NCBI GenBank assembly: GCA_905160935.1
Contig: CAJHZI010000647.1
Coordinates: 746,001 to 810,000, forward strand
Source of the DNA: Enchytraeus crypticus
Taxonomy: Eukaryota > Annelida > Clitellata > Enchytraeida > Enchytraeidae
Length of the DNA stretch: 64,000 nt
Reading direction: 5' to 3'
The position numbers and the translations under genes were made by a program. Below are positions 59,286 through 64,000 of this stretch, one piece after another; position 1 is the first letter of the stretch; each line of letters opens with the position of its first letter. The notes under the pieces were generated by a model. It did no database searches. It was given only the letters and a program-made list of their open reading frames with translations, and was not told the origin of the DNA.

Positions 59286-59690
59286 CGGAAGTGATCCCTT
59301 CATACGATCTCCCTTTTCTCCTCTAAATTCTGGTTTTTCTAATCTGTGTCGATCCTTACGATTGTGATCTCTGTTGCCAGCGGTAGAATTTATATATTTA
59401 TGTTTTCTATCACTTTTAGCTGAAGTATACAACACGCCGCTGCTTTCTTTCGACACTTTGTGCATTCCATTGGAAAATGTAGTCGTGTTTGTCAATGCCA
59501 AAGTTTGATGTCTATTTCGATGAAATGTAACTTTTCGCGATCTGTCAGCTCCAGAAGCACTGGTTCCATTAATGACAGAAGTATTACCGTAACGTTCATT
59601 CCGATCAACTCGTCTAACATATCTGGCATGATGTCTCGCTTCCACATATAAAAGACAGAGTAGCAAGGAGATTAATATAGCACACCGCAT
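59286..59690 (-). CDS. Testican-like secreted protein, exon 1 (signal peptide and basic N-region)
   Basis: The frame opens with Met at 59690 and a clear signal peptide (MRCAILISLLLCLLYVEA, likely cleaved before RHH). It runs 135 codons to the donor CCG|GTAGGT at 59286 (phase 0) and reads only eight more codons before a stop if unspliced. The mature part is very basic (Arg, Lys, His), has no cysteine and carries several N-glycosylation sequons (NTS, NGT, NTT, NST), so it looks like an extended, glycosylated, perhaps heparin-binding N-region. Phase-compatible exons downstream add a follistatin-like module and a C-terminal thyroglobulin type-1 domain. The gene is divergent from the UBTD gene starting at 61921. 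The N-region resembles nothing I recognise. Confidence 0.75.
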
Positions 59691-59934
59691 TTTAATCTAC
59701 AGCATATAACAATCGTACAGTATCCATTCAAGTTCAATATATACACTACATCTATTTATATATAATTTGTTTATTAGGGAATTTATGGGGTTGAAACCCC
59801 CCCTTTATGTAAGTGATAAAAATTTTCATCATGACAGAAAGCTGCCATATTTTATTGAATAATATTTATTGTTTTTCTCTTTCAGTGAATATTATTATTG
59901 TTATATATTATGATTATTATTATCAATCCTTACT

Positions 59935-60115
59935 TCTTCTTCTTCTTCTTCAGTGCACAACCAAGTGGCAGGTTCAAGGTACATATTCATACTCAAAGTC
60001 AGTTTTCTTGCTACATAAGAGCACTCCTTTGATCAACAAGTTAATCCCTTCACAAAGTGTATGCCTCATCCATACCTTATGTAGCCTATAGCTTGGGAAA
60101 AATATGAAAAAATAC
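59935..60115 (-). mobile_element. SINE-B copy
   Basis: Starts on + with (CTT)n and CAGTGCACAACCAAGTGGCA, GGTTCAAGGTACATATTCAT, then ACTCCTTTGATCAAC and TATAGCTTGGGAAAAATATG. In the 5' flank of the testican-like gene, upstream of its start. Confidence 0.7.
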
Positions 60116-60207
60116 AATCCTTACTATAATATTATTAATACTACTACTATTATTATAATAATAATAATTATTATACTTTATTCCTCATGGAACACCTATA
60201 TTATTAT

Positions 60208-60330
60208 GCACAGAGGTAGAGAGTTTGCCTCTTGAATGAGAGGTCGCGCATTCGAGACTGTGTAACGATGTGGGTTTTTCTCTTCCGAGGGCAAATAAAA
60301 ACCTAGTCGTGTACACTTGGTGGTGTCAGG
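60208..60330 (+). mobile_element. tRNA-like SINE head with tail
   Basis: GAGGTAGAGAGTTTGCCTCT, TGAATGAGAGGTCGCGCATT and CGAGAC resemble the tRNA-like sequence at 44078 in the same order, followed by a non-tRNA body (AAAACCTAGTCGTGTACAC). A single copy in the window. Confidence 0.45.
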
Positions 60331-60459
60331 CCAAAGGATAGCTGACCTTAATTTTCCATTTCCTATCTAGACCCCTCCGAGTCGACCCCGAATAGGGGTT
60401 AACGGCACACTGAAACTACATTTTTACAAATAATAATAATAGTATAATTATTTTTATTA

Positions 60460-60600
60460 ATATTGTTTACTTTATCTTTGGACTGATTTTATGGATTTTT
60501 GCATTTGCATCGTTTTGAACAATATTTTTGCACACTGGCTTGGATTTGTCTTAGTGTTCCATGTTGTCATGGACAACAGTAGCACTAACTGTTTTATAGC
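60460..60600 (+). mobile_element. L2/CR1-like LINE, 3'-end copy
   Basis: Matches the same 3' UTR (CTTTGGACTGATTTTATGG, CATCGTTTTGAAC, GATTTGTCTTAGTG), more diverged than the others. It is followed within about 15 bases by the 3' end of an RTE fragment on the other strand. Confidence 0.65.
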
Positions 60601-60604
60601 TGTA

Positions 60605-60870
60605 AATTGGCAGGTCCATGGGATGTAACTTCTCCATATATTACTATCCTCTGCTATTCTCTTCAAATCAACATACGAATAAGCTACCAAGTCATCCAAC
60701 AGCCAAAGTCTTCGTCTTCTTCTAAACTTCTCTTCAATTATCTCTCTTTGTAAACCATCCCCGCTCAGATTATAACATATCCAACTCTTCTTTCTATTCC
60801 TTATGATAATTAAAAGTTGTCTACTTGTGCCAACTCGAAATTGATTGTCTTGTAAGTTTGCTAAGTCTAT
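60605..60870 (-). mobile_element. RTE-like LINE 3' fragment
   Basis: On - it encodes LDDLVAYSYVDLKRIAEDSN and WRSYIPWTCQF, the extreme C-terminus of the RTE protein. The (GA)n end is lost and the 3' side abuts the L2-like copy at 60460-60600. Confidence 0.7.
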
Positions 60871-60874
60871 TTAA

Positions 60875-61920
60875 GAAGGTAGCTAAATGAGTCACTCAAG
60901 TTGGTCACTAAAATGTTATGCTACATATAGCTCAATGGATCCAGTGCACCTAGTTGTCACAAAGGCTTTTGATAAAGTCTCTTATCAGTGAAAAAGGCTA
61001 AAATATGCGATTTAAGTGACAAAGTACACGATTAATTATTTACATTTTTAAAAATATTCTTTATTTCTCCAATGTTGTTTTTCTTTTAAATGGCGCAGTT
61101 TCCATGAATTTTTTAATTTCAGTGTAAAATCTGGCATTTAAGAAAAAGTATAACTGAAGAATTCAATGATAGACAATTAACATAGTGTGTAATGTGAAAA
61201 ACTAGTAAGAATAGCCTAAGGAGATCTTATAAAATGCAAATAATAGTGCTTCTGCAAATTCATTGACTAAATTTCAAATGATTTCTATTAATCAGCCGTG
61301 GATTTCATGCTAATTTTACGAACTCAATAACAATAGCAGAGACTAAACTCTTCAATAATTATAGCGTGAGTGCATCATTTTTAATAACATTTTTAATGAC
61401 TTAGAAATCGCTATAGCTTTATAATACTAGCAAGTTGTAGCTCTCTACGAACTGCTGTAAAAACTGCTTACTGCTATTTTTACTAAAGAAAATTATCACA
61501 TATCAATGGGCTAAATTTATGTTTTGCACATTCATTTGTTTGAAGTGTACACTGTATTTAAGTGTGCTCTTTTATAAGGAAAAAAATAACAAAAATTATT
61601 TTGTAAAATTGTAAAATGAATTGGATTTAGGATTTTAGTTATTTTCTTGTAAATAGAGTTGTAATAAAATAAATCGTCCAATGCTATCAAATATCGTATG
61701 CAAAATAATTAAGACTGCTTATATTATAGGCGTAAATTGAAATTTGATGGTCTTTCAAGGCTTAATATTAATTTCGGTTTGTCGAATTAACAGTTGATAG
61801 CACTCGACATAATTGTATCTAGTTCAACTTAGGTTAGATTACTACATTAAATTATAAGAAGTTTTATTGTGGGACGGTTTAGTGGGATTGCCATACGCAG
61901 ATCAGACTCAACATTCGACA
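60875..61920. other. Upstream region of the UBTD gene
   Basis: A+T-rich, repeat-poor DNA expected to contain the UBTD promoter. I see no clear TATA box or CpG island; the G+C content rises only from about 61860. Confidence 0.35.
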
Positions 61921-61993
61921 ATGGGAGGCTGTGTTGGCAGACAAAGAGACAGAACTCCTCATAGTGCCGAATCTTCCGAGCTATCTGGAACAG
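61921..61993 (+). CDS. UBTD2: UBTD1/UBTD2 orthologue, exon 1
   Basis: Start codon at 61921 in a good context (CGACAATGG), encoding MGGCVGRQRDRTPHSAESSE and four more residues before donor ACAG|GTTGAT (phase 1). MGGCVGR is the conserved N-terminus of ubiquitin domain-containing proteins 1 and 2; Gly2 and the nearby Cys fit N-myristoylation plus palmitoylation. UBTD proteins are linked to ubiquitin E2 enzymes of the UBE2D class. The Gly/Ser-rich stretch that follows in vertebrates is shorter here. Family membership is secure from the later exons; choosing UBTD1 or UBTD2 is not possible in an invertebrate, which probably has a single orthologue. Confidence 0.9.
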
Positions 61994-62164
61994 GTTGATC
62001 GACTGATTTTGCTAACTTTTGCCCTTTTTTCTTATTACTATGATTATTTAATGAATGAAAAATGTTACCTTTTAATTAATTTTAACTACATTAATTTGTG
62101 TAAATAGTGCACAATTTACTGTTTGAGTGAGAGGACTCTGAAGAATAATGCAATCGGTAACAGC

Positions 62165-62345
62165 ACTGTCACATGTCGTAAGAGAAGACTAAGCAAGAAC
62201 TGAGGAAGGCGATGTAAATCATCTCAGAAGCCATATTTTTCCAAACATAGTTTGCTTAAGGTATGGATAAGGAGGCTTAGCCATTTGTGTAGTGATAACT
62301 TGTTTATCTACTCTCTTTACTACTCTTTATGGTACACAAAGGCAG
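62165..62345 (+). mobile_element. SINE-B copy in UBTD intron 1
   Basis: CACATGTCGTAAGAGAAGAC, TAAGCAAGAACTGAGGAAGG and GGTATGGATAAGGAGGCTTA match the SINE-B body; the ending is decayed. Confidence 0.6.
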
Positions 62346-62424
62346 ACTGTTGAGTATAAAAATGTACTAGGAACCAATCACCTGTAGAACACTACATAGA
62401 TTCTATTGCTATTTATCCGTACAG

Positions 62425-62655
62425 TCGGACACAACAAGCCTCTGAAACAAAGACGACCCAAATGGAAAAGTGACGTGAGACTGACAGAGGCTCAGCTTCA
62501 GGCTAAGCGGGATGAGTTCTGGGACACTGCGCCAGCGTTTGAGGGTCGCAAGGAGATCTGGGACGCCCTGAAGGCTTGCACGGTGGCTCTAGATTCAGGA
62601 GACCATCAACTCGCTCAGGCGATACTGGATGGTGCCAACATCTCACTGCCAAACG
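62425..62655 (+). CDS. UBTD2: UBTD1/UBTD2 orthologue, exon 2 (UBTD N-terminal domain)
   Basis: A 231-base exon (acceptor TTATCCGTACAG, donor AACG|GTGAGA), phase 1 to phase 1. It contains the most conserved block of the family: [39 protein letters not shown] and [14 protein letters not shown]. In known UBTDs this block forms the helical N-terminal domain that contacts the ubiquitin-conjugating enzyme. The intron before it (62.0-62.4 kb) holds an RTE-type SINE remnant. The intron after it holds an antisense RTE LINE fragment with a (CT)n tract. Confidence 0.95.
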
Positions 62656-62940
62656 GTGAGAATATGTCCAAGTTCAGTCTGTCATTAGTCAGTCGCAGCA
62701 GTCCTTCATGAGATGAATTCTCTAGAATTTTTGTTTAATATATAGTCAAATAATTGCACTTGATGATATCAACAATTTGTTGGATATATATGTATAATTA
62801 CAGTTTGTATCAGACAGTTTAGTTAGTTATCCATTTATCATTGCTGAAAAAAGTCAGAGATGAAGGATCAGCCTTAGATGCTCAGTGCAAGGATTCTGCC
62901 ATTAATAAACATTTCCTTTTGCATATAAATTTGGAGAACA

Positions 62941-63240
62941 TGATCTCTCTCTCTCTCTCTCTCTTAGTTCACTGCATATTGGCTGGTCCACTTCATATAA
63001 CTCATTCGCATATTTCTATCCTCTGCATCTCTCTTAATATCATTATACGAATTAGTTATCAAATCTTCCAGCATCCCAAATCTCGGTCTTCCTTGAACCT
63101 TTTTTCTCTCATTCTTCCTTCATTACCTCTTTTAGTAAACCATTCCCTCTAAGGACATGACCCTTCTAGTTCTTCTTTCTATTCCTTATGATATTTATAA
63201 ATTGTCAATTTATGTCAACCCTATTAACACTTTTCATTAT
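62941..63240 (-). mobile_element. RTE-like LINE 3' fragment in UBTD intron 2
   Basis: Begins on + with (CT)n and TTAGTTCACTGCATATTGGC, the RTE 3' end in reverse. It then carries degraded coding sequence for the MLEDL, RGMV and RNRKK segments. Opposite strand to the UBTD gene. Confidence 0.7.
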
Positions 63241-63578
63241 AAATAGGGCTTACAAAAATAGACAATTGAAAATATCATAAGGAATAGAAACTTTTATAAA
63301 TAATAATATTAACATAATATAAAATAGAACTTTATATAGTACTCTATTATTAGTATGTTATTCTTAATTTGCGAGAGTTTTAAACAGTGTTGGCCTTCAT
63401 CACCTTGTAATAGTTCAGAATTCATATTTATGGTTTCAATGGATATAAAAATTTAAAAATATAATATGAATAACAATTTTGATTTACATATGTTTTAACA
63501 GCTTTAGTTAATGAGTTAGTTCAGTGAATAAATTAAGTTAATAATTGGAGTAGCAATAACCTAATTTACTGATTGCAG

Positions 63579-64000
63579 GCACGCTGCTAGAATGCTATGA
63601 CGAGTTGGGCACTCGCTATCAACTGCCAGTCTATGTCTTGAGCCCGCCAATCAACTTACTGAAGGAAGGCATGCAGGGCGGAGCCAGCTCCAGCAGCAAC
63701 GAGCCGACGGTCAGTCTGGATGACCTCTCGTCTGGAGGTCAGACGTCTGGCGTGGAAATACCAATCCGTCTCCATCTCTCCACCGGAAGAGATTGTCGTC
63801 TAACCGTTCGATCAACCGACAATATTCTCAACATCAAGCGTCAGATACACAAACTGGAAGGAATAGAACCGTCTCGACAGCGAGTGTTCTTCGCCGGTCG
63901 CCAGCTTGCGGATCGATTAAGAGTGGAAGACGCTAAGATACACAAGGGATACACGCTGCAGGTGGTAGTGTCAGAGTTAGGTCAGCCCGAAACGATCGTG
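63579..64000 (+). CDS. UBTD2: UBTD1/UBTD2 orthologue, exon 3 (ubiquitin-like domain), cut by the window end
   Basis: From acceptor ACTGATTGCAG the frame continues the UBTD protein: LLECYDELGTRYQLPVYVLS, then PPINLL, a Ser/Gly-rich spacer and the ubiquitin-like fold (IPIRLHLSTGRDCRLTVRST, then NIKRQIHKLEG, FFAGRQLADRLRV and GYTLQVVVSE). The last residues are where vertebrate UBTDs stop, but here the frame is still open at base 64000, so the protein is longer at its C-terminus or spliced again. The region is clearly richer in G+C than the surrounding introns, as expected for conserved coding DNA. Confidence 0.95.

Overview
This is a metazoan nuclear genome window, A+T-rich and full of repeats. 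Coding DNA is split into short exons with GT/AG borders, and long introns hold LINE and SINE copies. The organism cannot be fixed from the sequence. Animal-type families (an EGF ligand, a secreted follistatin-like/thyroglobulin protein, a UBTD ubiquitin-domain protein) with L2/CR1-like, RTE-like and Jockey-like LINEs suggest an invertebrate, probably aquatic.

Layout. 1-24.6 kb: no host gene recognised. It holds LINE fragments, several SINE families, a TA-flanked foldback MITE (14035-14811), a near-perfect 160-bp inverted repeat around (AT)n (15912-16432) and satellites. 24.7-41.5 kb (+): exons of an EGF-family ligand (24692-24995 and 27056-27114 form one six-cysteine EGF domain). A phase-compatible hydrophobic exon follows (30186-30295), and then a terminal exon (40647-41459) encoding a D/N-rich protein built on a 17-residue repeat, with AATAAA just after its stop. 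That all four belong to one gene is an inference from phase and order. 46.8-59.7 kb (-): a gene of about nine exons for a secreted protein with signal peptide, basic glycosylatable N-region, follistatin-like module, charged linker and thyroglobulin type-1 domain. It resembles testican/SPOCK but no Kazal or SPARC-EC exon was found. One of its introns holds a broken Jockey-like LINE (+) and a broken RTE-like LINE (-). 61.9-64.0 kb (+): the first three exons of a UBTD1/UBTD2 orthologue, running off the end and head-to-head with the testican-like gene about 2.2 kb away.

Repeats. Two LINE/SINE partnerships can be read by eye. A tRNA-derived SINE (about nine copies) shares its 3' end with the L2/CR1-like LINE at 31.4-32.9 kb. 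A second SINE shares its 3' end with the RTE-like LINE, whose (GA)n tail explains several (GA)n/(CT)n tracts. A third tRNA-like SINE, a fourth SINE with an (ATG)n tail and a 5S-rRNA-derived piece complete the set. All LINE copies seen are broken. The gene models rest on open frames, splice-site dinucleotides, phase continuity and remembered family patterns; no alignment or transcript data were available.
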